Part shown: positions 1-8,659 of the stretch, piece after piece
Position numbering within the stretch: position 1 is the stretch's first letter
Layout: each line of letters opens with the position of its first letter
Assembly: GCA_036946415.1 (NCBI GenBank)
Contig: JAQIJD010000012.1
Coordinates: forward strand, 21,620-85,619
From: Sphingomonas_Q fennica_A
GTDB taxonomy: Bacteria; Pseudomonadota; Alphaproteobacteria; Sphingomonadales; Sphingomonadaceae
Length of the DNA: 64,000 bases
Direction: 5' to 3'
Made by a program: the position numbers and the translations under genes
The notes under the pieces: generated by a model
Databases searched by the model: none
Seen by the model: only the letters and a program-made list of their open reading frames with translations
Told to the model about the DNA's origin: nothing

Positions 1-1421
1 TCCCGGTCGTGCAGGCGGGCACCTATTGGTATCACAGCCATTCCGGCCTGCAGGAGCAGGAGGGGCTGTACGGACCGATCGTGATCGATCCGGCGGAACC
101 GGGGCCGCCGCTGCGCGAGCATGTGATCCTGCTGTCCGATCATCCGCATATCGCCCCGGCGGCGCTGTTTCGGCGGATGAAGCTGGGCGAAAGCTATTGG
201 GATTTCCAGAAGCAGACGCTGGGCGGGCTGCTCGCGGGGCGCGACCAGCGGCTGAAGGACCGGCTGGCGTGGGGGGCGATGCGCATGTCCCCCACCGACA
301 TCGCCGATGCGACCGGGGCCGCTTACACCTATCTCGTCAACGGCCATGGTCCGCGCGACAATTGGACGGGGCTGTTCGTGCCCGGCGAGGCGGTGCGGCT
401 GCGCATCGTCAACGCCTCGTCGATGACGACCTTCAACGTCCGCATCCCCGGCCTGCCGCTGGCGATCGTGGCGGCGGACGGGCAGGACGTGCGGCCGGTG
501 GAGGTGGACGAATTCCAGATCGGTCCGGCCGAAACCTATGACGCGATCGTGACGCCGGCCGACATGGCCTATACGCTGGTCGGCGAGAGCATCGACCGAT
601 CGGGCATGGCGCGCGCGACACTCGCCCCGCGGCCGGTGATGGCCGCGCCCGTTCCGCCCCTCCGCCCCCGCCCCGTCGCGACGATGGCGGATATGGGGAT
701 GGGCGGCATGGCGATGGGCACGGGCCGGCCGATCGATCCCAGCGCGGAGCGGAACGCCTCCGCCGCGCTGGCGACCGGCCCCGCGACGGCGGATGACGGG
801 ACGATCGATCCCGCCGCGATGGATCATGCCGCGATGGGCCATGGCGGCATGGACCCTGGCCCCGGCGCGATGCGCGACTTCCGCAACGCCCCCGGCGTCG
901 ATCGCAATCCGGGCGTGCAGACCATCTCGCCCGCACCGATCGACCGCACCGACTTTCCGGGGCAGGGGCTGGCGGACGTGGGCCATCGCGTGCTGACCTA
1001 TCGCCAGCTTGCCGCGCGCACGCCCAATCCCGACGTGCGCGTGCCCTCGCGCAGCATCACCCTCCACCTGACCGGCAATATGGAACGCTTCATGTGGTCG
1101 TTCGACGGGGTGAAGATGTCCGACCGGCACGAGCCGATCCCGTTCCGGCTGGGGGAGCGGGTGCGCGTGACGCTCGTCAACGATACGATGATGGGCCATC
1201 CCATCCACCTCCACGGCCATTTCTTCGAGCTGGTGACGGGGCAGGGGGATCATGCCCCGCGCAAGCATACGGTGATCGTCCAGCCCGGCGGCACGGTGAC
1301 GTGGGACGTGACCGCCGACGCCGAGGGCGACTGGGCGTTCCACTGCCACATGCTCTATCACATGCAGGCGGGGATGATGCGGGTAGTGAGCGTGCGCGCC
1401 GATGCGGGGGCCGCGGCATGA
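1..1421 (+). CDS. copA: Copper resistance multicopper oxidase CopA, 5' end cut by window
   Basis: Periplasmic multicopper oxidase that oxidises Cu(I) and confers copper tolerance. The reading frame is open to the left edge (codons in frame from base 3), so the Tat signal and the first copper-binding His motif lie outside the window. Seen here: the second His cluster (YWYHSHSG), a cupredoxin core, a Met/His-rich insert at roughly bases 680-870 (many MGM and MDH-like motifs) typical of the CopA type, and at the C-terminus the type 1/type 3 copper ligands HPIHLHGHF and HCHMLYHMQAGM. The stop overlaps the copB start by 3 bases (ATGA), so the two genes are translationally coupled. Confidence 0.95.
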   Translation, partial: PVVQAGTYWYHSHSGLQEQEGLYGPIVIDPAEPGPPLREHVILLSDHPHIAPAALFRRMKLGESYWDFQKQTLGGLLAGRDQRLKDRLAWGAMRMSPTDIADATGAAYTYLVNGHGPRDNWTGLFVPGEAVRLRIVNASSMTTFNVRIPGLPLAIVAADGQDVRPVEVDEFQIGPAETYDAIVTPADMAYTLVGESIDRSGMARATLAPRPVMAAPVPPLRPRPVATMADMGMGGMAMGTGRPIDPSAERNASAALATGPATADDGTIDPAAMDHAAMGHGGMDPGPGAMRDFRNAPGVDRNPGVQTISPAPIDRTDFPGQGLADVGHRVLTYRQLAARTPNPDVRVPSRSITLHLTGNMERFMWSFDGVKMSDRHEPIPFRLGERVRVTLVNDTMMGHPIHLHGHFFELVTGQGDHAPRKHTVIVQPGGTVTWDVTADAEGDWAFHCHMLYHMQAGMMRVVSVRADAGAAA

Positions 1422-2770
1422 TCGCGCGCATCGTGGGAATCGTGGTTGCGGCGGCATCCGCGCCGGTGGCGGCGCAGCACCACCACATGCCGGGTATGAC
1501 CATGCCGATGCCGGCGCGGCCCGCCGACCCCAAACCGGCCGCCGCGCCGCGCCGCGCCGGCAAGGCCGGCCCGACCGCGCAGGCGAGACGGGCCGCGCCG
1601 AAGGCCGCGCCCGCCGCCGATCCGCACGCGGGCCACATGACGGCCGCGCCAGCCGCCGATCCGCATGCCGGCCACACGATGGCCGCCCCGGCCGCCGATC
1701 CGCACGCCGGCCACACGATGTCCGCCCCGGTCGCCGATCCCCACGCCGGCCACACGATGGCCGCCCCGGCCGCCGATCCGCACGCCGGCCACACGATGTC
1801 CGCACCAGTCGCCGATCCGTATGCCGGCCACACGATGGCAGCCCCGGTCGCCGATCCGCACGCCGGCCACACGATAACCGTGCCGGCCGCCGATCCGCAT
1901 GCCGGCCACACGATGGCCCCTCCCGCCGCCGATCCGCACGCAAGTCACGCGGCCGCACACCCCGCCGCCGGGGTTCATGCCGGGCACGGGGGGGCGGCCG
2001 ATGCCGCCCCGGTCGCGTCGGTGCCGCCGGCGGGCGATGCGCCGCCGCCGCCCGTGCCGCACGATCATTATGCCGAGCGCCTCTATCCCGCTTCCGACAT
2101 GGCGCGGGCGCGCGCGCAGATGATGCGCGAGGGCGGGGCGCAGCGCTTCCATCAGGTCTTCCTCAACATCGCCGAGGCGCGGGTCGGCCAGGGGCGGGAC
2201 GGGTATCGCTGGGACGGCGAGGGCTGGTACGGGGGCGACATCCACCGCGCGGTCGTGAAGAGCGAAGGGGAGGGGGATTTCGGCGGGCGGCCGGAGGCGG
2301 CGGAGGTGCAGGCGCTCTATTCGCGTGCGATCGGCCCCTATTTCGATGTGCAGGCCGGCGTTCGCCACGATCTGCGGCCCTCGCCCGACCGCACCTATGC
2401 GACGATCGGCGTCGAGGGTCTGGCGCCCTATTGGTTCGAGGTGGAGGCGGCGCTGTTCCTCTCGACCCGCGGCGACGTGTCCGGCCGGCTGGAGGCGTGG
2501 TACGACCAGCGGCTGACGCAGCGCCTCGTCCTCCAGCCGCGGGCCGAACTGAACCTCGCGGCGCAGGACGATGCCGCCACGCGCGTCGGCCGCGGCCTCG
2601 CTTCGGCCGAGCTGGGCCTGCGCCTCCGCTACGAGGTCGCGCGCGAGTTCGCGCCCTATGTCGGCCTGTCGTGGGAGGCGCGCACCGGGCGCAGCGCGCG
2701 GCTGGCGCGCGCCGCCGGGGACGATCCGCGCGTGCTGGGGCTGGTCGGCGGCGTGCGCTTCTGGTTCTGA
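1418..2770 (+). CDS. copB: Copper resistance outer-membrane protein CopB with His-rich repeats
   Basis: Protein of 450 aa. ATG at 1418 is chosen because it overlaps the copA stop and opens a signal peptide (hydrophobic stretch ending AAQ, about residue 22). Residues about 66-182 are nine 13-residue repeats of the form ADPHAGHTMxAP, rich in His and Met and probably a periplasmic copper-binding tether. The C-terminal part (about residues 215-450) is the CopB beta-barrel domain (PF05275-like), ending in an aromatic residue (GGVRFWF) as expected for an outer-membrane barrel. It works with CopA in copper sequestration. The next gene converges from the other strand 4 bases away. Confidence 0.93.
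   Translation: MIARIVGIVVAAASAPVAAQHHHMPGMTMPMPARPADPKPAAAPRRAGKAGPTAQARRAAPKAAPAADPHAGHMTAAPAADPHAGHTMAAPAADPHAGHTMSAPVADPHAGHTMAAPAADPHAGHTMSAPVADPYAGHTMAAPVADPHAGHTITVPAADPHAGHTMAPPAADPHASHAAAHPAAGVHAGHGGAADAAPVASVPPAGDAPPPPVPHDHYAERLYPASDMARARAQMMREGGAQRFHQVFLNIAEARVGQGRDGYRWDGEGWYGGDIHRAVVKSEGEGDFGGRPEAAEVQALYSRAIGPYFDVQAGVRHDLRPSPDRTYATIGVEGLAPYWFEVEAALFLSTRGDVSGRLEAWYDQRLTQRLVLQPRAELNLAAQDDAATRVGRGLASAELGLRLRYEVAREFAPYVGLSWEARTGRSARLARAAGDDPRVLGLVGGVRFWF
1613..1963 (+). repeat. Nine 39-bp tandem repeats within copB
   Basis: Units start at 1613, 1652, 1691, 1730, 1769, 1808, 1847, 1886 and 1925, exactly 39 bp apart. Each begins gccgccgatccgcac or a close variant. The first eight are full; the ninth degenerates (aagtcacgcg). 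The unit length is a multiple of three, so copy number can change without breaking the frame. The repeats encode the His-rich copper-binding segment. Confidence 0.95.
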
Positions 2771-2774
2771 CGCG

Positions 2775-3521
2775 TCAGGCGAGGCAGGCGATCGCCGCCG
2801 TCACCGCGGTCATCGTCTCGGCGGGGTCGCGCACCTTGATCGCGTCCATGCCGGCCGCGCGCACTGCATCGTCGTTGCCGCCGGGATAGATCGCATCGCC
2901 GAAGAACAGCATGTCGGTGACGGGGATGCCGGTCGCGTCGGCCAGCGCGCGCATCGCGGCGGCCTTGTTGACGCCGCGCGCGGTGATGTCGATCGAGGTG
3001 GAGCCGCCGGTCGCCACCGACAGGTCGGGCAGGCGCTTCGCCAGCGCGTCGCGCAGCGCGCGGCGCTTGGCGCCGTCGGGATCCCAGGCGCGCTTCGCGT
3101 CCAGCGGCGCCTGCTGGCCGAGCCCGGAGAAGGTGATCTGGCTGCCGCGATCCTCGATCCGGTCGCCCCACGTCCGCTCCTCGGCAAGCCCCGCTTCCCG
3201 CGGCGCTTCGGCGAGCGCCTTCAGGATGCGGTCGCGGGTCGGGGCATCGAACAGATGCTGGAAGGCGGGCGCCCAAACGCCGTCGCGGCAGGTATAGAGC
3301 TTTGTGCCGGTGGTCGGCATGATGAACAGCCGATCGAGCCGTGCCTGCGCGGGCAGCCGATCGACCACCTGCGTGCGGAACTGCGGCCAGTCCCCGCCGG
3401 AGATCACCGCGGCCGACGCCACGTCCAGCAAGCGGGCGAGGAGGGCGGCCATATCCGGCGCGATCGGTTGCTTGCTTTCCGCGAGCGTGCCGTCGAGATC
3501 GAAGGCCAGCAGTCTTTTCAT
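2775..3521 (-). CDS. HAD-IIB hydrolase, phosphomannomutase (PMM)-like
   Basis: Protein of 248 aa. The N-terminus carries the HAD nucleophile motif FDLDGTL (Asp at about residues 7 and 9). The C-terminal motif GDAIYPGGND matches the Mg-binding motif of the eukaryotic-type phosphomannomutase family, as does the pattern SGLGQQAP followed by a Lys/Trp-rich segment. It may interconvert or dephosphorylate a hexose phosphate; the substrate cannot be read from sequence. ATG at 3521 is preferred because it starts directly before the hydrophobic strand of motif I. It lies 19 bp after the GGDEF-EAL gene on the same strand and is probably the last gene of that operon. Confidence 0.82.
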   Translation of the reverse strand: MKRLLAFDLDGTLAESKQPIAPDMAALLARLLDVASAAVISGGDWPQFRTQVVDRLPAQARLDRLFIMPTTGTKLYTCRDGVWAPAFQHLFDAPTRDRILKALAEAPREAGLAEERTWGDRIEDRGSQITFSGLGQQAPLDAKRAWDPDGAKRRALRDALAKRLPDLSVATGGSTSIDITARGVNKAAAMRALADATGIPVTDMLFFGDAIYPGGNDDAVRAAGMDAIKVRDPAETMTAVTAAIACLA

Positions 3522-3540
3522 CGCAGCGTCTCCCCGCCGC

Positions 3541-5835
3541 TCAGGCGGCGTGACGGGCCGGCGCGGCATCGATCGCGAACAACGCGCCGATCTGGTCGGC
3601 GGGCAACGGCCGGCTGAAATAATAGCCCTGCACCTGCGAACAGCCCTCGGCACGGACGATGTCCATCTGGTCGATATTCTCGACCCCCTCGGCGGTCGTC
3701 TCCATGCCGAGCGCGCCGGCCAGCATCGTGATCGCCCGGATGATCGCGGTCGCCTGATCGTGATCGAGCAGATCGACGATGAAGCTGCGATCGATCTTAA
3801 TCTTGTCGAACGGGAAGGCGCGCAGGTAGCTGAGCGAGGAATAGCCGGTGCCGAAATCGTCCAGCGCCACGCGCACGCCCAGCCGGCGCAGATCGTGCAG
3901 CGAGGAGAGGGTTTCGGCGACATTGTCGATGAACAGGCTTTCGGTCACCTCCAGTTCCAGCCGGTTGGGGGCGAGGCCGCTGGCGGCGAGCGCGGCGACG
4001 ATCGCGGGGCCGAGCGTGGCGGAGCGGAATTGGACCGGGGAGATATTGACCGCGACCGTCATCGTCCCGGGCCAGCGCGCGGCCTCGGCACAGGCGGCCT
4101 TCAGCGCCCAGATGCCCATCGGCACGATCAGGCCGGTTTCCTCGGCGAGCGGCACGAACCGGGCGGGCGGGATCAGCCCGTGCAGCGGGTGGTTCCAGCG
4201 CATCAGCGCCTCGAACCCGCAGACGCGATTTTCGGCGAGGCTGAACAGCGGCTGGAAATAGAGTTGCAACTGCCCCTCGGCGAGCGCCTCGCGCAGGTCC
4301 GCCTCCATCTGTCGGCGCCCTTGCGCCTCGGCATCCATCGCCGCTTCGAAGAAGCGGGTGGCGCCGGCGCCCTCGCGCCGCGCACGATCGAGCGCGAGAT
4401 CGGCGTTCTTGAGGAGCGAGGCGGCATCGGGCGTGTCGGGCCCGGCGAAGGCGATCCCGGCAGTGGCGGCAAGCTGGATCTTGTGCCCGTCGACCACGGC
4501 GATGCCGGCGATGGCGGCGATCGCCTCGTCCACCAGTCGCGCCACCCTATGTTCGTCGTCGATCGTGACGAGCGCGAATTCGTCGCCGCCGAGACGGGCC
4601 ACGAAGCCGTCCGGCATCGCCGCCAGCAGCCGCGCCGCGGCGTCCTTCAGCACCGCGTCGCCGCGATCGGGGCCGAGCGTGTCGTTGATCCGGCGGAAGC
4701 CGTGGAGATCGATCGAGACCATCGCCAGCCGCTGGCCACCCTCGGTCGGCTGGGCCATCAGCAGGCGGACCTGCTCGTCAAGCAGCGCCCGGTTGGGCAG
4801 GCCGGTCAGCGGATCGTGGAGCGCGAGATGCGCGATGCGGCGTTCGCGATCGGCGATATCCGCCACCATCCGGTTGAAACTGGCGGCGAGGCGGCCGAGT
4901 TCGTCGTCCGAGGCGATGGGCACCTGGACATGGGCACCCTGGCTGACCGCGCGCGCCGCCCGGTCGAGCGCCGCGATCGGGCGGGTGAGGCGGCGGGCCA
5001 CCCACCAGCTGGCCAGCACCGCCGCGAACCCGCCGGCAAGGCCGAGCGCCATCAGCAGCCACAGCATCGGCGTATAGTCCCGCAACGCCCGGCTGAGCGA
5101 ATAGCGCAGCACCAGCGCCAGCGGCTCGCCCGCCGCGCCGAAGCCTTCCAGCGGGCTGGCCTGCACCAGGATGCGCTGCCCGCCGATCATGCGTTCGACC
5201 GGCGGCACGCTGCCGGCGCGCGCGGGCTTCAGGCCGGGGCCGAGCCGGTTCGCGGGCAGGATCTGCGGATCGAGCGACAGCGCGGACAGGCGGGCGAGGC
5301 CGTGCATCTCGTGCGCGTCGAGTTCCGTCGCGAACACCAGCCAGCCGATCGGCATCGGTGCGCGCACGGGGGCGGCGACCGCGAACAGCGTGCGCCCGTT
5401 CATCTGCAACACGCCGCGTTCCGCCCCGCCGTCGAGCGCCGCCAGCAGCCGGTCGCGGCTCGCCGGATCGGTGGCCCAACCCGTGACCCGCCCGTCCAGC
5501 CCGACGAAGAACGCCTCGCGCAGCGCCAGCCGCTGCTTCAGGCTGTCGAGCGCGGAATGGACGGTGGCGCCATCCCCCGTCGCCGCGGCGGCGCGGAAGC
5601 CGAAATCGGCCGCCAGCACGACGGCGGCCTGTTGGAGGTTATCGTAGCGCATCGCCGCGATCCGATCGAACACGGCGCTGCCGGCGCGCATCTCGCGCAG
5701 GATGATGCGTTCGGCGTACCGCTCGATGCCGATGCGCGCGCCGCCCACGACCAGCGCCAGCGTCATCGCGACGAGCGCCGCATAGAGCAACGTCATGCGC
5801 CGCGAAAGCGACGGCGCGCCGAAGATCGCCCTCAT
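3541..5835 (-). CDS. Membrane-bound GGDEF-EAL protein (c-di-GMP turnover)
   Basis: Protein of 764 aa. Layout: transmembrane helix at about residues 13-33, a periplasmic sensor region of about 210 residues, a second helix near 250-275 followed by HAMP (RRLTRPIAAL), then a GGDEF domain and a C-terminal EAL domain. Both active sites look intact: LGGDEF in the cyclase domain, and FEALMRW, TESLF, DDFGTGYSSL and AEGVE in the phosphodiesterase domain, so it could make or break c-di-GMP. The start ATG overlaps the stop of the upstream cupredoxin-like gene by 4 bases, which suggests that a periplasmic partner and this sensor are made together. Confidence 0.93.
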   Translation of the reverse strand: MRAIFGAPSLSRRMTLLYAALVAMTLALVVGGARIGIERYAERIILREMRAGSAVFDRIAAMRYDNLQQAAVVLAADFGFRAAAATGDGATVHSALDSLKQRLALREAFFVGLDGRVTGWATDPASRDRLLAALDGGAERGVLQMNGRTLFAVAAPVRAPMPIGWLVFATELDAHEMHGLARLSALSLDPQILPANRLGPGLKPARAGSVPPVERMIGGQRILVQASPLEGFGAAGEPLALVLRYSLSRALRDYTPMLWLLMALGLAGGFAAVLASWWVARRLTRPIAALDRAARAVSQGAHVQVPIASDDELGRLAASFNRMVADIADRERRIAHLALHDPLTGLPNRALLDEQVRLLMAQPTEGGQRLAMVSIDLHGFRRINDTLGPDRGDAVLKDAAARLLAAMPDGFVARLGGDEFALVTIDDEHRVARLVDEAIAAIAGIAVVDGHKIQLAATAGIAFAGPDTPDAASLLKNADLALDRARREGAGATRFFEAAMDAEAQGRRQMEADLREALAEGQLQLYFQPLFSLAENRVCGFEALMRWNHPLHGLIPPARFVPLAEETGLIVPMGIWALKAACAEAARWPGTMTVAVNISPVQFRSATLGPAIVAALAASGLAPNRLELEVTESLFIDNVAETLSSLHDLRRLGVRVALDDFGTGYSSLSYLRAFPFDKIKIDRSFIVDLLDHDQATAIIRAITMLAGALGMETTAEGVENIDQMDIVRAEGCSQVQGYYFSRPLPADQIGALFAIDAAPARHAA

Positions 5836-6455
5836 GGGGCCGATCGCACGGGCAGGGCGATCGTCCGCACGTCGCCGGAACGGGCGACCTGGACGACGCT
5901 CGACTGTTCGTTGTCGCGCGCGCGCAGGCCGGGATGCCAGATCGTCATCGTCGCCGCCCCGGCGGGCAGGCCGGTGAGGCGCAGGCGCCCCTGCGCATCG
6001 CTGGCCGCGGCGAAAGGCGTATCGACCACCTTGATGAAGCCGGTCATCCGATCGTGGATGTTGCAGCCGAGCGCGACCGTGCCGGCTTTGGTGAAGGTGT
6101 AGCTGCGCGTCTCCTCCCGCCCGTAGAGCTTCATCTCGAACCGGGCGGGGCGGGAAAAGGAATAGAGGTGGTGGCGCACCCGATCCCGGTTGGGGAAGGA
6201 GACGGTGGCACCGACCGGCACGATCAGGACGTGCGGCACGAAGGCGATGTCCTTCTGCACCATCGTCGTGCCCCAGGGAAAGCTGATCGGCCGCGCGGGG
6301 ATGCCCCCTGCGGGCCGGACGGTGACGACCGCATCCGCGAGGGGCCGGTTCGCCCCGTCGATCAGCCGCAGGTCGAGGTCCGCCGCCGCGGCGGGTGCGC
6401 CGCACAGCGCGAGGAGCAGCAGGGTCGCGAGCCGGGGGCGAGTGAGGCGTTCCAC
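5832..6455 (-). CDS. Exported cupredoxin-like protein (annotated in relatives as methylamine utilization protein)
   Basis: About 207 aa. The GTG at 6455 opens a clear signal peptide (basic start, Leu-rich core, cleavage near GAPAAAA). A TTG at 6494 would extend the frame by 13 residues, but that stretch looks like promoter DNA. The mature part starts with a carboxypeptidase-regulatory-like beta domain (LRLIDGANRPLADAVV) and has a cupredoxin pattern: FPNRDRVRHHLYSFS, then GCNIHDRM, giving His/Cys/His/Met copper ligands. Likely a periplasmic blue-copper-like protein. Translationally coupled (4-base overlap) to the downstream GGDEF-EAL gene. Its redox partner is unknown. Confidence 0.8.
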   Translation of the reverse strand: MERLTRPRLATLLLLALCGAPAAAADLDLRLIDGANRPLADAVVTVRPAGGIPARPISFPWGTTMVQKDIAFVPHVLIVPVGATVSFPNRDRVRHHLYSFSRPARFEMKLYGREETRSYTFTKAGTVALGCNIHDRMTGFIKVVDTPFAAASDAQGRLRLTGLPAGAATMTIWHPGLRARDNEQSSVVQVARSGDVRTIALPVRSAP

Positions 6456-6569
6456 AGCGAATGCGTATATGGAGCCGATCAAATGTTGCGTCAACGTGCA
6501 GGGTTAACGGAAGATGACCGGGGCGGCGGCGTTAAGGGGATGGTGACGCCCGTCTGGCAGGGGGCGGAC

Positions 6570-7469
6570 ATGGAGCGAGGGGCGGGAAGGCGGGGGCGGG
6601 TCGTCCGGATGGTTGCGGCGGGCGCGGCGCTGATCGCGGCGGCCGATGCCGCGTCGGCGGCGCGCGAGCGGCGCGCCGGTGGCAAGCTGCTGCTGACCTA
6701 CGCCGCGAGCGCGCTGGAGGGATCTTCGGGCGGCGGCCTGGCGCCGTGGGCGACGATCGCCGGCAACGAAACGCGCGACGGCATCGGCGCGCAGGCGCAT
6801 GCCAGCGCCGTCTTCGTCAGGGATTATGCCTATCGCAGCGGCGGCGCCGCGATCGGCCTGTTCGATCGGATCGAGCTGTCCTACGCGCGCCAGCGGCTCG
6901 ACACGCGCGCGATCGGGGCGGCGCTGGGGCTGGGCCGGGGCTATGCCTTCCGGCAGGACGTCTATGGCGCGAAGCTCAAGCTGTTCGGCGATCTGGTCTA
7001 TGGCGATCCGCTGCTGCCGGCGGTGGCCGTCGGCGTGCAGCACAAGCGTAACCGCAACGGCGCGGTGGTCCGCGCGATCGGGGCGGGCAGCGATCGCGGA
7101 ACCGATTATTATGTTTCGGCCACCCGATTGCTGCTGGCGCGATCGGTGCTGCTGAACGCCACCGCCCGGCTCAGCAAGGCCAATCAGATCGGCCTGCTCG
7201 GCTTCGGCGGCGACAGGGGCGGCGGCTATCGCGTCCGGCTTGAAGGATCGGCCGGCTATCAGGTGAGCCGCCGGCTGCTGGTTGGCGCCGAATATCGCGC
7301 CAAGCCCGATCGCCTGTCGATCGCGCGCGAGGACGACTGGATCGATCTGTTCGCGGCCTATGCGCTGTCGCGCAATCTCACGGCTACGGTCGCCTATGTC
7401 GATCTCGGCTCGATCGCGACGGCGGATGGCCAGCGCGGCATGTTCCTCCAGTTGCAGGCGGGGTTCTGA
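6570..7469 (+). CDS. DUF3034 family outer-membrane protein
   Basis: About 299 aa. ATG at 6570 is preferred (G-rich ribosome-binding stretch just upstream, followed by a signal peptide ending DAASAA); an in-frame ATG at 6540 is possible. The mature protein has alternating beta strands, YGDPLLPAVAVGVQHK and AEYRAKPDRL, and ends in an aromatic residue (LQAGF), typical of a beta-barrel. DUF3034 proteins have no proven function. The stop overlaps by one base the ATG of an exported truncated haemoglobin, so the two are co-translated. The divergent neighbour is the cupredoxin-like gene. Confidence 0.82.
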   Translation: MERGAGRRGRVVRMVAAGAALIAAADAASAARERRAGGKLLLTYAASALEGSSGGGLAPWATIAGNETRDGIGAQAHASAVFVRDYAYRSGGAAIGLFDRIELSYARQRLDTRAIGAALGLGRGYAFRQDVYGAKLKLFGDLVYGDPLLPAVAVGVQHKRNRNGAVVRAIGAGSDRGTDYYVSATRLLLARSVLLNATARLSKANQIGLLGFGGDRGGGYRVRLEGSAGYQVSRRLLVGAEYRAKPDRLSIAREDDWIDLFAAYALSRNLTATVAYVDLGSIATADGQRGMFLQLQAGF

Positions 7470-7939
7470 TGATGATGATCGCGGCGCTCATGCTTCTGGC
7501 CGCGGCGCCGGTGCCGCCGGGCGAAGAGGCCGTCGCCCCCTATGTCGTGGTGGATGCCAATGCCGGGGCACGGCCGTTCGAAGGCGGCGGCATGGCTGCG
7601 GCGTTCGGCGGCAGGGCGGGGATCGAGCGGATCGTCGATCGCTTCGTCGCCGCCAATTTCACAGATCCTGTGATCGGGCCGATCTTCGCCGGGCAGGATC
7701 GGGCGCGGCTGACCCGCGTGCTGAAGGAGCAATTCTGCTACATCCTGGCCGCCGGCTGCGCCTACACCGGCCGCGACATGGCGAGCGCGCACAGGGATAT
7801 GGGCGTGCAGCAGAAGGACATGAACCGGCTGGTCGAGAACCTCCAGGCGGCGATGCGGGCCGAAGGTGTCCCCTTCGCCGCGCAGAATCGCTTCCTGTCG
7901 CGCCTCGCCCCGATGCGCGACGCGATCGTGACGCGCTGA
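7469..7939 (+). CDS. Group 1 truncated haemoglobin with signal peptide
   Basis: Protein of 156 aa. The N-terminus is a short signal peptide (MMMIAALMLLAAAPVPPGEE), so the globin should be periplasmic, unlike most cytoplasmic truncated globins. The globin fold follows from about residue 40: FGGRAGIERIVDRFV, then the F-helix region HRDMGVQQKDMNRL, which carries the expected proximal His. Probably binds O2 or NO. It overlaps the DUF3034 stop by one base (TGATG), so it is in an operon with it. Convergent with the cytochrome c gene 5 bp downstream. Confidence 0.85.
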   Translation: MMMIAALMLLAAAPVPPGEEAVAPYVVVDANAGARPFEGGGMAAAFGGRAGIERIVDRFVAANFTDPVIGPIFAGQDRARLTRVLKEQFCYILAAGCAYTGRDMASAHRDMGVQQKDMNRLVENLQAAMRAEGVPFAAQNRFLSRLAPMRDAIVTR

Positions 7940-7944
7940 GCGGA

Positions 7945-8364
7945 TCAGCGCCGGGTGGCGAGATAGGCGATCACGTCCGCGCGCGCCTGCGGATCGGCCA
8001 TGCCGCCATAGGACATGAACGTGCCCGGCACCGTCGCTTGCGGATCGAGGAGATAGCGGAACAGCGTCGGCGCATCCCAGACGAGGCGGCTGGCGCGATT
8101 GGCCGGGGAATAATGGAAGCCCGGCACCGTTCCCGCCGGCCGGCCGACGACCGCGAACAGGCTCGGCCCGGTGCGGTTCCCGCCGGCCACGTCGCTGTGG
8201 CAAGTGCGGCAGGCGGCGAACAGCGTCTGCCCCCGCCCCGGATCGCCGCGATACGCTTCCAGCCGGGCGGCGCGCGCGGCCGCCTCCGAGATCGTTGGCG
8301 CCGGCTTGCAGGCGGCAAGCGCCAGGGCGATGAAGGTGAGCGGCATGGTCCTGCGGATCGGCAT
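7945..8364 (-). CDS. Small lipoprotein c-type cytochrome
   Basis: About 139 aa. The N-terminus has a lipobox (LALAACKP), so it is probably anchored in a membrane on the periplasmic side. A single haem-binding CRTCH follows at about residue 55, and SYGGM near the C-terminus supplies a possible Met ligand. It resembles soluble class I cytochrome c proteins (cytochrome c2/c550 type) used as electron shuttles. ATG at 8364 is chosen; a second in-frame ATG at 8346 would still retain the lipobox. Convergent with the truncated haemoglobin gene. Confidence 0.85.
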   Translation of the reverse strand: MPIRRTMPLTFIALALAACKPAPTISEAAARAARLEAYRGDPGRGQTLFAACRTCHSDVAGGNRTGPSLFAVVGRPAGTVPGFHYSPANRASRLVWDAPTLFRYLLDPQATVPGTFMSYGGMADPQARADVIAYLATRR

Positions 8365-8454
8365 CGGGCGCGGATGTAGCGGCCTCAAGGCCGGTTCGCC
8401 AGCGGGAGCCGCCGCCCGCGCGAAACGTTGATGGCGGAGCGACAGGAGACCATC

Positions 8455-8652
8455 ATGGGCGAAGCCACGACCGCCGTCACCATTCACCTCGACGAGGAAT
8501 GTCTGTCTGCGGTGCGCAACTGGATCTCGCGCAGCAAGGCTCCCGATCAGTCGCTGGAATCGGCGATCACCCATCTGCTGGCCAAGGGAGTCGGCGCCGA
8601 TGCGGCGCAGACGACGCTCCCGCCCCTGGTGACGGGGCGGGATATCGTCTGA
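8455..8652 (+). CDS. Small hypothetical protein, RHH-like N-terminus
   Basis: Protein of 65 aa with no family I can name with confidence. ATG at 8455 has a good purine-rich site (caggaga) about 6 bases upstream; ATG at 8431 is an alternative. The pattern TAVTIHLDEECLSAVRNW followed by a helix (LESAITHLLAKG) looks like a ribbon-helix-helix fold, hinting at a small DNA-binding protein, but this is inference only. No toxin or antitoxin partner is adjacent; the next gene converges from the other strand. Confidence 0.55.
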   Translation: MGEATTAVTIHLDEECLSAVRNWISRSKAPDQSLESAITHLLAKGVGADAAQTTLPPLVTGRDIV

Positions 8653-8659
8653 TCGCCAA

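Noticed and set aside
1613..1963. Regular 39-bp repeats resembling a CRISPR array
   Set aside because: No spacers: the repeats are directly adjacent, in frame with copB, and encode His-rich modules; no cas genes are present.
3304..6102. 932-codon plus-strand frame opposite the GGDEF-EAL gene
   Set aside because: Third-position GC shadow; GGDEF and EAL motifs on the minus strand are decisive.
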